Assembly (NCBI RefSeq): GCF_000376945.1
Contig: NZ_AQXU01000016.1
Coordinates: 62,001 to 126,000, forward strand
Length of the DNA: 64,000 nt
Origin: Leeia oryzae DSM 17879
GTDB taxonomy: Bacteria > Pseudomonadota > Gammaproteobacteria > Burkholderiales > Leeiaceae
Direction: 5' to 3'
Below, piece after piece: positions 36,040-45,558 of the stretch (positions are counted from its first letter, which is position 1; every line of letters begins with the position of its first letter). Both the position numbers and the translations under genes were made by a program. Below the pieces are notes generated by a model that made no database searches, had not been told where the DNA came from, and saw only the letters and a list, made by a program, of their open reading frames with translations.

Positions 36040-37644
36040 TTACTCGATACCACGGCTATGCAGATAGTCATCGTAACCACCCAGGTAGTGGGTATAGCCA
36101 CCTTCACCATCCAGCTCCAGCACCTGTGTCGCCAGCGAGCTTACAAACTGACGGTCATGTGATACGAAAATCAGCGTACCCTTGAACATCTCCAGCGCCA
36201 TGTTCAAGGATTCAATGGATTCCATATCCAGATGGTTTGTCGGTTCATCCATCACCAGTACGTTGTCTTTTTGCAGCAGCAGCTTGCCAAACAGCATGCG
36301 GCACTTCTCGCCACCGGACAATACGCGTGCGCTCTTCTTGGTATCTTCACTTGAGAACAGCAAACGGCCCAGCGTGCCACGGATAACCTGTTCGTCATCA
36401 CCCGGTTGCGCCCACTGGTACATCCAGTCATACAGGTTCATGTCGGTATCAAAATCTGCCGCATGATCCTGGGCAAAATAACCGACCTGGGCTTTTTCTG
36501 CCCATTTCACCGTACCATGATCAGGAGCCAGATCGCCTACCAGCGTACGCAGCAGGGATGTCTTACCCGCGCCGTTAGGGCCGATGACCGCAATTTTCTG
36601 GCCGGCTTCGATAATCAGGTTCAGATTCTTGAACAAAGGCTTGTCAAAGGATTTGGACACACCGGACAACTCGACTGCCTGGCGGTGCAATTTGTTTTTC
36701 TCATCCGGCTCAAACCGGATATACGGGTTCTGGCGTGAAGACGGCTTGACCGTGACCATCTCAGACTTGATTTTGTCGGCCAGACGCAAGCGCGAGGTTG
36801 CCTGGCGGGACTTGGACTTGTTGGCCGCAAAACGGGCCGCAAATGCCTGCAGCTCGGCGACTTTTTCTTTCGCCTTGGCGTTATCCGTCAGCAAGCGGGC
36901 ACGTGCCTCGCTGGACGCCATCATGTAGTCATCGTAGTTGCCTGGATACACGCGCACTTCACCGTAGTCCAGATCGGCAATGTGGGTACAGACCGAGTTC
37001 AAGAAGTGGCGGTCATGCGAAATGATGATCATGGTAGATTCGCGGCTGTTCAGTACTTCTTCCAGCCAGCGAATGGTGTTGATGTCCAGGTTGTTGGTAG
37101 GTTCGTCCAGCAGCAGCACATCCGGATTAGAGAATAGCGCCTGCGCCAGCAACACCCGCAGCTTAAAGCCTGGTGCCACTTCACTCATCGGGCCATTGTG
37201 CAGGCTTTCGGGAATCCCCGCGCCCAGTAGCAGGGCACCGGCACGTGCTTCTGCATCATAGCCGCCCAGTTCGCCAAAATGCGTTTCGAGCTCGGCCGCA
37301 CGCATGTAATCTTCTTCTGTGGCTTCCAGATTGGCATAAATGGCATCCCGCGCTTCACGGGTGGCCCACATTTCCGTATGCCCCATCAGCACCACGTCCA
37401 GCACGCGCATATCTTCAAAGCCAAACTGGTCCTGACGCAACTTGCCCAGGCGTTCGCCCGGGTCCAGACTCACATTACCGTGCGTTGGCTCCAGGTCCCC
37501 CCCAAGAATTTTCATGAAGGTAGACTTACCCGCGCCATTGGCACCGATCAGACCATAACGGTTGCCGTCACCAAACTTGACGGATACTTTTTCAAATAAC
37601 GGTTTGGCACCGAACTGCATTGTAATGCTATTGGAACTAAGCAA
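36040..37644 (-). CDS. ybiT: ABC-F family ATPase YbiT
   Basis: This 534-residue soluble protein has two ABC domains and no membrane part. The first Walker A is GANGAGKST (about 34-42) with [11 protein letters not shown]; the second is GPNGAGKTS with MDEPTNHLD and signature LSGGEK. ABC-F proteins act on ribosomes. The sequence is close to E. coli YbiT throughout and ends in SRGIE like it. The start codon is TTG at 37644: the resulting [17 protein letters not shown] aligns with the E. coli start MLVSSNVTMQFGSKPLF, and AGAGGGCG precedes it. Confidence 0.93.
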   Translation of the reverse strand: MLSSNSITMQFGAKPLFEKVSVKFGDGNRYGLIGANGAGKSTFMKILGGDLEPTHGNVSLDPGERLGKLRQDQFGFEDMRVLDVVLMGHTEMWATREARDAIYANLEATEEDYMRAAELETHFGELGGYDAEARAGALLLGAGIPESLHNGPMSEVAPGFKLRVLLAQALFSNPDVLLLDEPTNNLDINTIRWLEEVLNSRESTMIIISHDRHFLNSVCTHIADLDYGEVRVYPGNYDDYMMASSEARARLLTDNAKAKEKVAELQAFAARFAANKSKSRQATSRLRLADKIKSEMVTVKPSSRQNPYIRFEPDEKNKLHRQAVELSGVSKSFDKPLFKNLNLIIEAGQKIAVIGPNGAGKTSLLRTLVGDLAPDHGTVKWAEKAQVGYFAQDHAADFDTDMNLYDWMYQWAQPGDDEQVIRGTLGRLLFSSEDTKKSARVLSGGEKCRMLFGKLLLQKDNVLVMDEPTNHLDMESIESLNMALEMFKGTLIFVSHDRQFVSSLATQVLELDGEGGYTHYLGGYDDYLHSRGIE

Positions 37645-37882
37645 CTTGATCGCCCTCTATTACCACAAGGATGCCCGGAACATGCGCCAAGCACCTGAAT
37701 TTGTTTGTCAAATGATCAAATTCTACCATATTTGCCCGCGCTTTCCGAAGTCAATCTCACAACGGTATTTTCTCTTACAAACTTATTCGGTTACACTATC
37801 GCTTTATTGTGGTGTTCTGATGGCGGATGTGCCATTTTCGCAACGCCACGGCACCTAACCATTTTCTGGAAAGATTCGTACC

Positions 37883-38770
37883 ATGCTTACCGGCAGTCTT
37901 GTTGCAATTGTGACCCCCATGCACGAAGACGGTTCGCTAGATTTTGACGCGTTCCGCCAACTGATTGAATTTCACATCGAGCAGAAGTCGGATGGCCTGG
38001 TCGTTGTCGGCACCACGGGTGAATCTCCAACCGTCACCGTTGCAGAGCATGTTGAGCTGATCCGCTTTGCGGTAGCGCATGCCAAAGGTCGCATCCCGGT
38101 GATTGCCGGCACAGGTGCAAACTCCACGCACGAAGCCATTGCGCTGACCAAAGCGGCAAAAGAAGCAGGTGCCCAGGCTTGCCTGTCAGTCGTGCCTTAT
38201 TACAACAAGCCCACCCAGGAAGGCTTGTACCAGCATTTCAAAACCATTGCTGAAGCAGTGGATATTCCGGTCATTCTGTACAACGTACCGGGCCGCACCG
38301 TTGCCGACATGAGCAACGATACGGTGGTACGTCTGGCGGCCATTCCAAATATCATCGGCATCAAGGATGCGACCGGTGACATGGCCCGCGCAACCGACCT
38401 GTTCAGCCGCGTTCCGGCAGACTTTGCGTTGTATACGGGTGATGATGCAACCGCCCTGCCGTTCATGCTGCTGGGCGGGCATGGCGTGATTTCCGTCACG
38501 GCCAACGTGGCGCCAAAAGCCATGCACGACCTTTGCGTTGCTGCACGCAGCGGTAACATTGCTGAAGCACGCAAGATCAATAATGCATTGTTCGGCCTGC
38601 ATACCAAGCTGTTTGTAGAAGCGAACCCTATCCCGGTGAAATGGGCAACCGCACAGCTTGGCCTGATGAAAAACGGCATTCGCCTGCCGCTGACCCCGCT
38701 GTCTGCCGCCGGGCAAACCGCCGTCAGCGCCGCCCTTGAACAAGCTGGTGATCTGATTCGCCGTAACTGA
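37883..38770 (+). CDS. dapA: 4-hydroxy-tetrahydrodipicolinate synthase
   Basis: This 295-residue enzyme condenses pyruvate and aspartate semialdehyde in the lysine/diaminopimelate pathway. The Schiff-base lysine is K161 (IGIKDATGD) and the catalytic tyrosine is Y133 (LYNVPGRT), the same numbers as in E. coli DapA. The GTTGES motif is at 43-48. It forms a pair with bamC three bases downstream, the order known from E. coli. The 238-bp divergent region upstream shows no clear conserved site. Confidence 0.96.
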   Translation: MLTGSLVAIVTPMHEDGSLDFDAFRQLIEFHIEQKSDGLVVVGTTGESPTVTVAEHVELIRFAVAHAKGRIPVIAGTGANSTHEAIALTKAAKEAGAQACLSVVPYYNKPTQEGLYQHFKTIAEAVDIPVILYNVPGRTVADMSNDTVVRLAAIPNIIGIKDATGDMARATDLFSRVPADFALYTGDDATALPFMLLGGHGVISVTANVAPKAMHDLCVAARSGNIAEARKINNALFGLHTKLFVEANPIPVKWATAQLGLMKNGIRLPLTPLSAAGQTAVSAALEQAGDLIRRN

Positions 38771-38797
38771 TTAATGCCAACTTACAGAAAGATGTGC

Positions 38798-39934
38798 ATG
38801 CGCACGACAAAACTGATTCCTGGTTGCTTACTGATTTCCATGATGCTGGCGGGTTGTAACAGCGCGCTTTATCAAGGCAAGAAAATAGATTATCGCAGTG
38901 CAGGTGAAGCGCCGGGTCTGGACGTACCGCCAGACCTGTCCAAGCCAAACTATGACTCCCGGTTTAGCATGCCGGAAGTCAACCGTGGTGGCACCGCCAC
39001 TTACTCAGCCTACGCCGATGGCAATGCGCAAGCGGCCAACAGCACCGACAGCAACATTCTGCCAAAAGTGAACAAAGTAACTGTCGAGCGCACGGGCAAT
39101 ACCCGCTGGCTGGTAGTCGACGCTAATCCAGACCAGCTATGGCTGCCGGTCAAAGACTTCTGGCAGGAACTGGGCTTCATCATCAAGGTGGAAGAGCCAA
39201 GTACCGGCATCATGGAAACCGACTGGGCCGAAAACCGTGCCTTGATTCCGGATGACATCATCCGTAACACCTTCGGCAAATGGTTTGACAGCGCCTACTC
39301 CACCGATGAGCGCGACAAATTCCGCACACGCATGGAGCGTCGGGCAGATGGCAAAACCGAGATTTACATCTCCCATCGTGGCATGTACGAAGCGTATGTA
39401 GAGAAAAACAGCAAAGGGGCCTCCTCTACCGTCTGGCAACCACGCCCGGTTGATCCGGAGCTGGAAGCAGAAATGATGAACCGCCTGATGCTGCGTCTGG
39501 GCATGGATGAGAATGCGGCCAAACAGGCACTGGCCAACAAACAAAGCACGGCCAATGAACGTGCCAAGCTGGTGAAACAAGGTGCCGGTGGCTACATCGC
39601 ACTGGACGAGCAGTTTGACCGAGCATGGCGCCGTGTTGGACTGGTACTGGATCGCAGTGGCTTTACCGTTGTCGACCGCAACCGCAATGACGGCATTTAC
39701 TTTGTCAGCTACAAAGACGAACAAGTGCCTGACAATGGCAGCAGCGGCGGCTGGTTCTCCTGGCTGTGGGGCAATAGCGAAGAGAAGAAAAAACCGGAAG
39801 TCATTCAGTACCGCATTGCGGTGAAGGCTGACGGTGAAACCTCTCAGGTTTCTGTACAGGATAAAACTGGCGCCGCCGATACCAGCCCTGTCAGCAACAA
39901 ACTGCTATCGATCCTGTTCGATCAGTTACGTTAA
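38798..39934 (+). CDS. bamC: Outer membrane protein assembly factor BamC
   Basis: This 378-residue lipoprotein is part of the BAM outer-membrane protein insertion complex. The lipobox MLAGC puts the lipid cysteine at residue 20. A long unstructured BamD-binding segment (about 21-100) holds the DYRSAGEAPGLDVPPDLSKP stretch (split at 28-48) typical of BamC. Two helix-grip domains follow (about 100-215 and 255-375). ATG 38798 was preferred with GAAAGA upstream; in-frame ATGs at 38774 and 38792 are possible. It belongs to the dapA operon. Confidence 0.9.
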   Translation: MRTTKLIPGCLLISMMLAGCNSALYQGKKIDYRSAGEAPGLDVPPDLSKPNYDSRFSMPEVNRGGTATYSAYADGNAQAANSTDSNILPKVNKVTVERTGNTRWLVVDANPDQLWLPVKDFWQELGFIIKVEEPSTGIMETDWAENRALIPDDIIRNTFGKWFDSAYSTDERDKFRTRMERRADGKTEIYISHRGMYEAYVEKNSKGASSTVWQPRPVDPELEAEMMNRLMLRLGMDENAAKQALANKQSTANERAKLVKQGAGGYIALDEQFDRAWRRVGLVLDRSGFTVVDRNRNDGIYFVSYKDEQVPDNGSSGGWFSWLWGNSEEKKKPEVIQYRIAVKADGETSQVSVQDKTGAADTSPVSNKLLSILFDQLR

Positions 39935-39966
39935 TCCGCCTGTGCCAGCCCGTCTGGCATGACCAC

Positions 39967-39999
39967 AAAAAACGCGGCGCAGTCTTGGCCGCGTTTTTT
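39967..39999 (+). terminator. Terminator after dapA-bamC
   Basis: AAAAAACGCGGC pairs with GCCGCGTTTTTT (12 bp, 9-base loop), 33 bp after the bamC stop and just before the next gene. Confidence 0.85.
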
Positions 40000-40035
40000 G
40001 TTGCTGACTATCACACGCAACACAGGAACACATCC

Positions 40036-40809
40036 ATGCGCTTTGCCGCACTGGGCAGCGGAAGTGAAGGCAATTCGCTGCTCGTTCAAGCTGAAGACAC
40101 CTGCATCATGATTGATTGCGGGCTGGGGCTGAAAGAAACAGAAACCCGGCTGGCCAGACTCGACATGACGCCAGACCAGGTCCAGGCCATTTTTGTGACG
40201 CACGAGCATGCCGATCATATTTCCGGTGTCGATAAACTGGCCTGCAAATACCGGATACCGGTCTACGCCAGTTACGGCACATTGAATGCAGCGCCCAAAG
40301 TCAGTAGTCGGCTCCCATTGCTGCAACCCTATGACAGCCATGCCACAGAGGTACTGGAAGTAGGTGCGCTATGCATCCACCCTTTTACGGTGCCACACGA
40401 TGCAAGGGAGCCCACGCAATTTGTCATCGCCCATGACAACAAAAAGCTCGGCTTGCTGACTGATGTAGGCTCCATCACGGCACACATGACGCGGATGCTG
40501 CAAAATCTGGACGCCTTCATTCTGGAATGCAATCACGATGAAAAAATGCTGATGGAAGGCAAGTATCCGTATTCGCTCAAAAAACGTGTTGGCGGCCCGT
40601 ATGGCCATCTATCCAATACCCAGGCGGCAGAACTGCTGCAGCAACTGAACGTCAACCGGCTGCAACATCTGATTGCCGCACACCTGAGCCAGGAAAACAA
40701 CGATCCGGCACTTGTCAAAAGCACGCTGGCAGAGACACTGGCATGCGACCCGAACTGGATACGAATTTCGGATCAATACAGCGGTTTCGACTGGCTTCAG
40801 ATACAATAG
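40036..40809 (+). CDS. MBL-fold metallohydrolase (YycJ/WalJ-like)
   Basis: This 257-residue predicted two-metal hydrolase opens with LGSGSEGNSLLV and carries the THEHADHISG metal motif near residues 55-64. It has DVGSITAHM and the ECNHDEKML motif near 158-166. Relatives such as YycJ have exonuclease activity in vitro and have been linked to mismatch repair in Gram-positives. ATG 40036 (AGGAA upstream) fits the first strand; an in-frame start at 39985 lies inside the bamC terminator. ubiD follows after 30 bp. Confidence 0.85.
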   Translation: MRFAALGSGSEGNSLLVQAEDTCIMIDCGLGLKETETRLARLDMTPDQVQAIFVTHEHADHISGVDKLACKYRIPVYASYGTLNAAPKVSSRLPLLQPYDSHATEVLEVGALCIHPFTVPHDAREPTQFVIAHDNKKLGLLTDVGSITAHMTRMLQNLDAFILECNHDEKMLMEGKYPYSLKKRVGGPYGHLSNTQAAELLQQLNVNRLQHLIAAHLSQENNDPALVKSTLAETLACDPNWIRISDQYSGFDWLQIQ

Positions 40810-40839
40810 CAGCCAACTAGACGACCTCAAAAGCTCATC

Positions 40840-42342
40840 ATGCGTTATCAAGATTTACGGGATTTCCTGCAGCAACTGGAAGCTGTCGGCGAACTCAAGC
40901 GAATTCAGCACCCGGTCTCCCCTAAACTGGAAATGACCGAGATATCGGACCGCATCCTGCGGGCAGAAGGCCCCGCCCTGCTGTTTGAGCAGCCTGATTA
41001 TCAACCCGGTTTTCAGCAAAAGCGCATGCCCGTGCTGGCCAACCTGTTTGGCACGCCCAAGCGCGTTGCCATGGGGATGGGGGCAGATTCCGTCAGCGCT
41101 TTGCGTGAAATTGGCACCTTGCTGGCTTATCTCAAGGAGCCCGAGCCCCCCAAAGGGCTGAAAGACGCCTGGGACAAGCTCCCCATTCTGAAACAAGTGC
41201 TGAACATGGCGCCCAAGATTCAGCGTTCCGGCCTATGTCAGAGCATTGTCTGGGAAGGGAAAGACGTTGACCTCTCCCGCTTGCCCATCCAGCATTGCTG
41301 GCCTGGCGATATTGCCCCACTGATTACCTGGGGGCTGGTCGTGACCAAAGGCCCCAATAAAAAGCGCCAGAATCTGGGCATCTATCGGCAGCAGGTTCTC
41401 GGCCCCAATAAAGTCATCATGCGCTGGCTGGCGCACCGGGGTGGCGCACTGGATTTCCGCGAGCACGGCCGCCAACATCCGGGCACACCTTACCCCGTTG
41501 CCGTGGTACTGGGTTGTGATCCGGCCACCATTCTTGGCGCCGTTACGCCCGTGCCGGACACCTTGTCGGAATATCAGTTTGCCGGTCTGCTGCGTGGCAG
41601 CAAGACTGAACTTGTGAAATGCATCGGCAATGACCTGCATGTGCCGGCCAGGGCCGAAATCGTGCTGGAAGGCAATATCTACCCGGATGCGAGTGATCCT
41701 TCCGGTTTCGAGTCTGCCATGGAAGGCCCTTACGGGGACCATACAGGCTATTACAATGAGCAAGACCGTTTCCCGGTCTTTACCATTGACCGCATCACCA
41801 TGCGCGAGAACCCCATTTACCACAGCACCTATACCGGCAAGCCACCTGATGAGCCAGCGATCCTGGGTGTTGCATTAAATGAGGTTTTTGTCCCTATCCT
41901 GCAGAAGCAATTTCCGGAAATTGTGGACTTTTACCTGCCTCCGGAAGGGTGTTCCTACCGGATGGCCGTTGTATCGATCAAAAAACAGTACCCGGGCCAC
42001 GCCAAACGCGTGATGTTCGGCATCTGGAGCTATTTGCGGCAGTTCATGTATACCAAGTTTATCGTGGTAGTCGACGATGACGTGAATACACGCGACTGGA
42101 AAGAAGTCATGTGGGCCATTACCACCCGCATGGACCCGAGCCGGGATACCACGCTGGTCGACCATACGCCGATTGATTACCTCGACTTTGCCAGCCCGGT
42201 ATCCGGACTGGGGAGCAAGATGGGCATGGATGCAACCAACAAATGGGCTGGCGAAACCAACCGGGAATGGGGTACACCCATCACCATGGAGCCCGCAGTC
42301 AAAGAAAAAATCGACAGCATTTGGGATCAGTTAGGCCTCTGA
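40840..42342 (+). CDS. ubiD: 4-hydroxy-3-polyprenylbenzoate decarboxylase UbiD
   Basis: This 500-residue prenyl-FMN-dependent decarboxylase acts in ubiquinone synthesis. It has the family start [21 protein letters not shown] split around residues 2-22, the [24 protein letters not shown] core split near 185-208, and a C-terminal segment with [23 protein letters not shown] split near 450-472. Length equals that of E. coli UbiD (497). It needs prFMN made by UbiX, whose gene is not in the window. A hairpin terminator follows. Confidence 0.96.
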   Translation: MRYQDLRDFLQQLEAVGELKRIQHPVSPKLEMTEISDRILRAEGPALLFEQPDYQPGFQQKRMPVLANLFGTPKRVAMGMGADSVSALREIGTLLAYLKEPEPPKGLKDAWDKLPILKQVLNMAPKIQRSGLCQSIVWEGKDVDLSRLPIQHCWPGDIAPLITWGLVVTKGPNKKRQNLGIYRQQVLGPNKVIMRWLAHRGGALDFREHGRQHPGTPYPVAVVLGCDPATILGAVTPVPDTLSEYQFAGLLRGSKTELVKCIGNDLHVPARAEIVLEGNIYPDASDPSGFESAMEGPYGDHTGYYNEQDRFPVFTIDRITMRENPIYHSTYTGKPPDEPAILGVALNEVFVPILQKQFPEIVDFYLPPEGCSYRMAVVSIKKQYPGHAKRVMFGIWSYLRQFMYTKFIVVVDDDVNTRDWKEVMWAITTRMDPSRDTTLVDHTPIDYLDFASPVSGLGSKMGMDATNKWAGETNREWGTPITMEPAVKEKIDSIWDQLGL

Positions 42343-42392
42343 TTCACCCGACCGGTTGCATGGCATTTTTGCAACATGTAATCCCTCTATTT

Positions 42393-42423
42393 AACCGCGC
42401 AGAGCTAACGCTTTTGCGCGGTT
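42393..42423 (+). terminator. Terminator after ubiD
   Basis: AACCGCGC pairs with GCGCGGTT (8 bp, 15-base loop) followed by ATTCTTTT, 50 bp past the ubiD stop. Confidence 0.6.
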
Positions 42424-42650
42424 ATTCTTTTGGTAATCCTAGAGCTTGCCAGGCGTGCGAAATCACTTTGCAAGCGCTCTTATAGGCTTTTGCGGAATGC
42501 AAATATCTGGTGATTATCTGGCGAAGCTGGTAATGGCAATATCACAGATAATTGCGCATAGGAATTGAACAGGTAAACAGATTATCTAGGAGGGAAATAC
42601 GCCGAAGAATACAGCGGGTAACAGATTGCCATTTCATGACTTACAAAAAC
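42424..42650. other. Gene-free stretch with an inverted repeat
   Basis: No coding frame is convincing here. ATTATCTG (42513-42520) and CAGATAAT (42545-42552) could form an 8-bp stem, and an AGGAGGG ribosome-site-like sequence at about 42590 is not followed by a usable start codon. Otherwise nothing is seen. Confidence 0.4.
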
Positions 42651-42680
42651 AAAAAGCCGACCTTGCGGCCGGCTTTTTTT
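42651..42680 (-). terminator. Terminator of the repeat lipoprotein gene
   Basis: AAAAAGCCG-A-CC pairs with GG-C-CGGCTTTTT with one mismatch and a 4-base loop. A T-run follows on the minus strand. Confidence 0.8.
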
Positions 42681-42693
42681 GCAGCTCTAAGAA

Positions 42694-42897
42694 TTACTTA
42701 GAAGCTGGGGCTTCAGAAGCAGCTGCTTCAGAAGCTGGGGCTTCAGAAGCTGGAGCTTCAGATGCTGCTGCTTCAGATGCTGGAGCTTCAGAAGCTACAA
42801 CTTCAGATGCTGCTGCTTCAGATGCTGGTTCTTCTTTTTTACATGCGGCCAAAGCCAGTGCTGCCATCAGAGCGGCTACGATAACGGATAGTTTCAT
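42694..42897 (-). CDS. Small repeat lipoprotein (ASEAP repeats)
   Basis: This is a 67-residue lipoprotein. The signal peptide ends in ALAAC, giving lipidated Cys19 followed by KKEEP. The mature part is almost only tandem five-residue units of the type A-S-E-A-(A/P), encoded by near-identical 15-bp DNA repeats. There is no recognisable domain; it may be a flexible spacer or surface decoration. ATG 42897 has AAGGGT. The promoter candidate is a TGATAGAAT extended -10 on the minus strand near 43005. Repeat number may vary between strains by slippage. Confidence 0.75.
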   Translation of the reverse strand: MKLSVIVAALMAALALAACKKEEPASEAAASEVVASEAPASEAAASEAPASEAPASEAAASEAPASK

Positions 42898-43051
42898 TTG
42901 AATACCCTTAGTCTAGTTACGAACAAAATCGGATTGGACAAAAGCGACCGCGCCCAGTTAAGCAATAGCATTTCACCAGCAACAGTGCCGATCGACTGGC
43001 GAATTCTATCACGCCTTTCAGAAAAGAAAATAGCTTTTTTAAAAAACTTTG

Positions 43052-43540
43052 TCATAGACCCAACACTGTTGCGCTAATTACCACATGAGACTCGTCCCAG
43101 GCATCATTAAACCGGTTTTGCAAAGGCTTAACTTCGGCTGGATCATGGCCTACCCAGACAGAACGGGGCTGATTTTCGTCCAAACGACGCAAATAATGGG
43201 TATGGTCTACCACAAACAAGGTATCAGACTGTTTTGTTGCGTCTACGCCACCCTGATGCACCAGCACCTGGTCAGGGAATTTCCTGACCAGGGCTTTCAG
43301 CCTTTCTGCATGCCGCTGCGCATGCATCGGCTGACGCAGCACGATACGTACGCGGTTTTGCCGCTCTCTGGAGAGGAAAGCATGCAAGGCATCATGGAAA
43401 GGTCTGGATTCAAATAACGGGTATTGCCAGTCATGGGTGAAGATGTCGATTTCAGCATCGGCAGACACCAGCAAAGACAGACAGGCAAGATCAAAACTTG
43501 CGAAATCCGTCAGTATTTGCCGGAAGGCTGCATTAGCCAA
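43052..43540 (-). CDS. Uncharacterised protein with PLD-like fold
   Basis: This 162-residue protein has no signal peptide. The order of segments (EIDIFTHDWQYPLFES near 30-45, RVRIVLRQPMHAQRHAERL near 63-81, LFVVDHTHYLRR near 108-119, then NRFNDAWDES) suggests a small phospholipase-D-like or DUF7931-type domain without the catalytic HKD pair. Function is unknown. The only upstream start is TTG 43540, which overlaps the roxA-like gene stop by 8 bp and has a GGGTGGGTG sequence before it, so translational coupling is likely. Confidence 0.65.
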   Translation of the reverse strand: MANAAFRQILTDFASFDLACLSLLVSADAEIDIFTHDWQYPLFESRPFHDALHAFLSRERQNRVRIVLRQPMHAQRHAERLKALVRKFPDQVLVHQGGVDATKQSDTLFVVDHTHYLRRLDENQPRSVWVGHDPAEVKPLQNRFNDAWDESHVVISATVLGL

Positions 43541-44687
43541 AGTACACCCACCCTGCCTGATAGATCTCGTACAGCCAGTCGGTCAGTAGCTCATCGTACT
43601 CACCAGCATCCAGCCCTCTGCGGTTGGCCAGCGTCTGAATGGCAGGCAAGCAGGCGATCTCTTCAGGAATTTCTTCCCCATTCAGGCTGGCGCCCCCCCC
43701 ATGGAAGAGGCAAATGGATTTTTCATCCAGGACCAGCGTCTGTTTGGTCAGTTTTTTGATAAATGCATCATAAGACAACAGTTTGGCAGGCTCTTCAAAC
43801 CATACATGCTGCTTGGGCTCGGATAGATAACTGGTCAGGAACTGCCCCACCAGCGCATCATTCCATTGGACCTGCTTGAGAATTTTCTGGCATTTTTCCA
43901 CCATATCTTGCCCAACCTCACCTGGGGCTTGCTGCACCGGCAGGTCCGGGTCGGCATACATGCCGTCGATGCTCATGCGTTCTGCCATGTACATCAGAAA
44001 CTGGCTAGCCAGCTCTTGATGACTAGGTGTTCTGAAGCCGATCGAATAGGTCGTACCCGGAGACAGTTGCGTACCAAAATGTGCGCAATGAGGTGGCAGA
44101 TACAGCATGTCACCCGGTTTGAGCACCCATTCGTGCTCGTGGGTGAAGTTGGACAATATCCGCAGCGGAATGTCCGGAATCAACGAGCGGTCGCACTCAC
44201 TGCCAATCTGCCAGCGTTTTTCGCCGCTACCTTGCAGCAGAAAGACATCATAGCTATCGAAATGCGGCCCTACACCACCGCCTTCGGGTGCCCAGCTGAT
44301 CATCAGGTCATCCAGACGGGCATATGGAATGAAGTTGAACTGTTGCAATAGCTGATTGGCTTCCGGGATCAGATGATTCAGGTTCTGGATCAGCATGGCC
44401 CAATTGGTTGCAGGCAATTGGGTAAAGCGCTTTTTGGCGATCGGTCCGTGTTCAAGACACCAGTCGTCACCTTCATGGGTAACCAGCCGGGAAATGACAT
44501 CATCCCGGCCCGCAAATTTGACGAGTTGCTCGAAACTGGCCAAGTCTGCAAAGCCCGGTACGGCAGCCGGTATGTAGAGCGGTTTTTTTTGCCAGTAATC
44601 TTGCAGGAACTGTCTTGGGGTGAGCCCGCCGAGCAGTGTCAGGGGAAGATCTGGCTGAGGAATCGGGGATAAAAGTTGTGTATTCAT
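43533..44687 (-). CDS. roxA: Cupin/JmjC ribosomal oxygenase (RoxA/YcfD family)
   Basis: This 384-residue 2-oxoglutarate/Fe(II)-dependent hydroxylase belongs to the family in which E. coli YcfD modifies an arginine of ribosomal protein L16. The JmjC core has the HFD iron triad start in GPHFDSYDVFLLQGSGEKRW (near residue 135) and a distal histidine in LPPHCAHFG. The N-terminus LLGGLTPRQFLQDYWQKKPL fits family members, and a C-terminal winged-helix part follows. ATG 44687 is the start; TATAAT lies only 7 bp upstream on the minus strand and no clear ribosome site is seen, so a leaderless transcript is possible. Confidence 0.85.
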   Translation of the reverse strand: MNTQLLSPIPQPDLPLTLLGGLTPRQFLQDYWQKKPLYIPAAVPGFADLASFEQLVKFAGRDDVISRLVTHEGDDWCLEHGPIAKKRFTQLPATNWAMLIQNLNHLIPEANQLLQQFNFIPYARLDDLMISWAPEGGGVGPHFDSYDVFLLQGSGEKRWQIGSECDRSLIPDIPLRILSNFTHEHEWVLKPGDMLYLPPHCAHFGTQLSPGTTYSIGFRTPSHQELASQFLMYMAERMSIDGMYADPDLPVQQAPGEVGQDMVEKCQKILKQVQWNDALVGQFLTSYLSEPKQHVWFEEPAKLLSYDAFIKKLTKQTLVLDEKSICLFHGGGASLNGEEIPEEIACLPAIQTLANRRGLDAGEYDELLTDWLYEIYQAGWVYFG

Positions 44688-44793
44688 ACGCAAATTATAC
44701 GGCCAACCCCGCTTATCTTGCTTGATTTAAGCTAAAATAGCGGCTGGTTGATGTATTTGATGATCTTATGCCTTTTCACAGGCTTGTAAAGAT

Positions 44794-44941
44794 GGTCGTG
44801 CAGCCTCCTGATTGAATACGCCCGCACAGACGACGGCATGCCAATGAAAGACGGCTGCTTTGCACCTTCTGCCACGACCCGAACGAGCGCGGTTTGATGT
44901 TCAAGTATGTCAGGTCGATCCGCATGGATCACCACTGACCT
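44794..44941 (+). ncRNA. Structured leader upstream of slyD (unknown class)
   Basis: The stretch between the divergent roxA-like and slyD starts has no good reading frame but nested complementarity: GGTCGTG (44794-44800) with CACGACC (44873-44879), and inside it CAGCC (44801-44805) with GGCTG (44853-44857). A second hairpin element, CAGGTC with GACCTG (about 44910-44941), encloses GATCC-GCAT-GGATC. It does not match a riboswitch class I can recognise. Confidence 0.4.
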
Positions 44942-44989
44942 GTTACCCTATTAAGCGTTTCCGGCTTGGCCGGTGTGGAAGGATGCGTA

Positions 44990-45472
44990 ATGCAGATTAA
45001 AAAAGATAGCGTTGTAGCGCTGAACTACGAAATGTTTGATGCCCAGAATGAATTGCTGGACAAGAGCGAAACCCCGATGGTGTACCTGCACGGTGGCTAT
45101 GACGGCATTTTCCCGCAAGTGGAAGAAGCGCTGCATGGCAAGACCGTAGGCGACGTGGTTGATGTGGTCATGGAACCAGAATTTGCATTTGGCGAATACG
45201 ATGACAGCCTGATCCGTAACGAGCCACTGGACCTGTTCCCTAAAGACATCGAAGTTGGCATGATGTTTGAAGCTGACGACGACGAAACCGGCGAACTGAT
45301 GGTCTTTACCGTGTCTGCCATTGAAGGCGGTCAGGTTGTACTGGATGGCAACCACCCACTGGCTGGCAAGACCCTGCGTTTCAAAGGTACCGTTGCTGAA
45401 GTGCGTGAAGCCACTCAGGACGAACTGGATCATGGCCATGCCCATGACCCTAACCACGACCATCATCACTAA
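44990..45472 (+). CDS. slyD: FKBP-type peptidyl-prolyl isomerase SlyD
   Basis: This 160-residue prolyl isomerase/chaperone has an FKBP domain interrupted by an IF chaperone flap (about residues 70-125). Motifs are VALNYEMFDAQNELLDKSE, PMVYLHGGYDGIFPQVEEAL and the GNHPLAGKTLRFKGTV end of the fold. The short tail HGHAHDPNHDHHH is His-rich and probably binds Ni or other metals, as SlyD of E. coli does with its longer tail. ATG 44990 has GGAAGGAT upstream; a TTG at 44966 is not needed. Confidence 0.93.
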   Translation: MQIKKDSVVALNYEMFDAQNELLDKSETPMVYLHGGYDGIFPQVEEALHGKTVGDVVDVVMEPEFAFGEYDDSLIRNEPLDLFPKDIEVGMMFEADDDETGELMVFTVSAIEGGQVVLDGNHPLAGKTLRFKGTVAEVREATQDELDHGHAHDPNHDHHH

Positions 45473-45501
45473 GCATCCGGGCGAATGCCCTTGATGTGGT
45501 G

Positions 45502-45546
45502 ACAGATGTAAAAAATGCCGGTAAATCCGGCATTTTTTACATCTGT
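45502..45546. terminator. Bidirectional terminator between slyD and nadC
   Basis: A perfect 20-bp inverted repeat (core AAAAAATGCCGG with CCGGCATTTTTT, 5-base loop) lies between the convergent genes. T-runs lie on both strands. Confidence 0.9.
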
Positions 45547-45558
45547 ACGTCAGGCGCG

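Noticed and set aside
42700-42830. 15-bp tandem units that could be taken for a CRISPR array or minisatellite
   Set aside because: Units are contiguous without spacers, keep one reading frame and lie within a lipoprotein gene with signal peptide and terminator.
44732-44935. A 67-codon minus-strand ORF upstream of slyD
   Set aside because: The product shows no family features or ribosome site; the paired helices in this stretch point to RNA structure instead.
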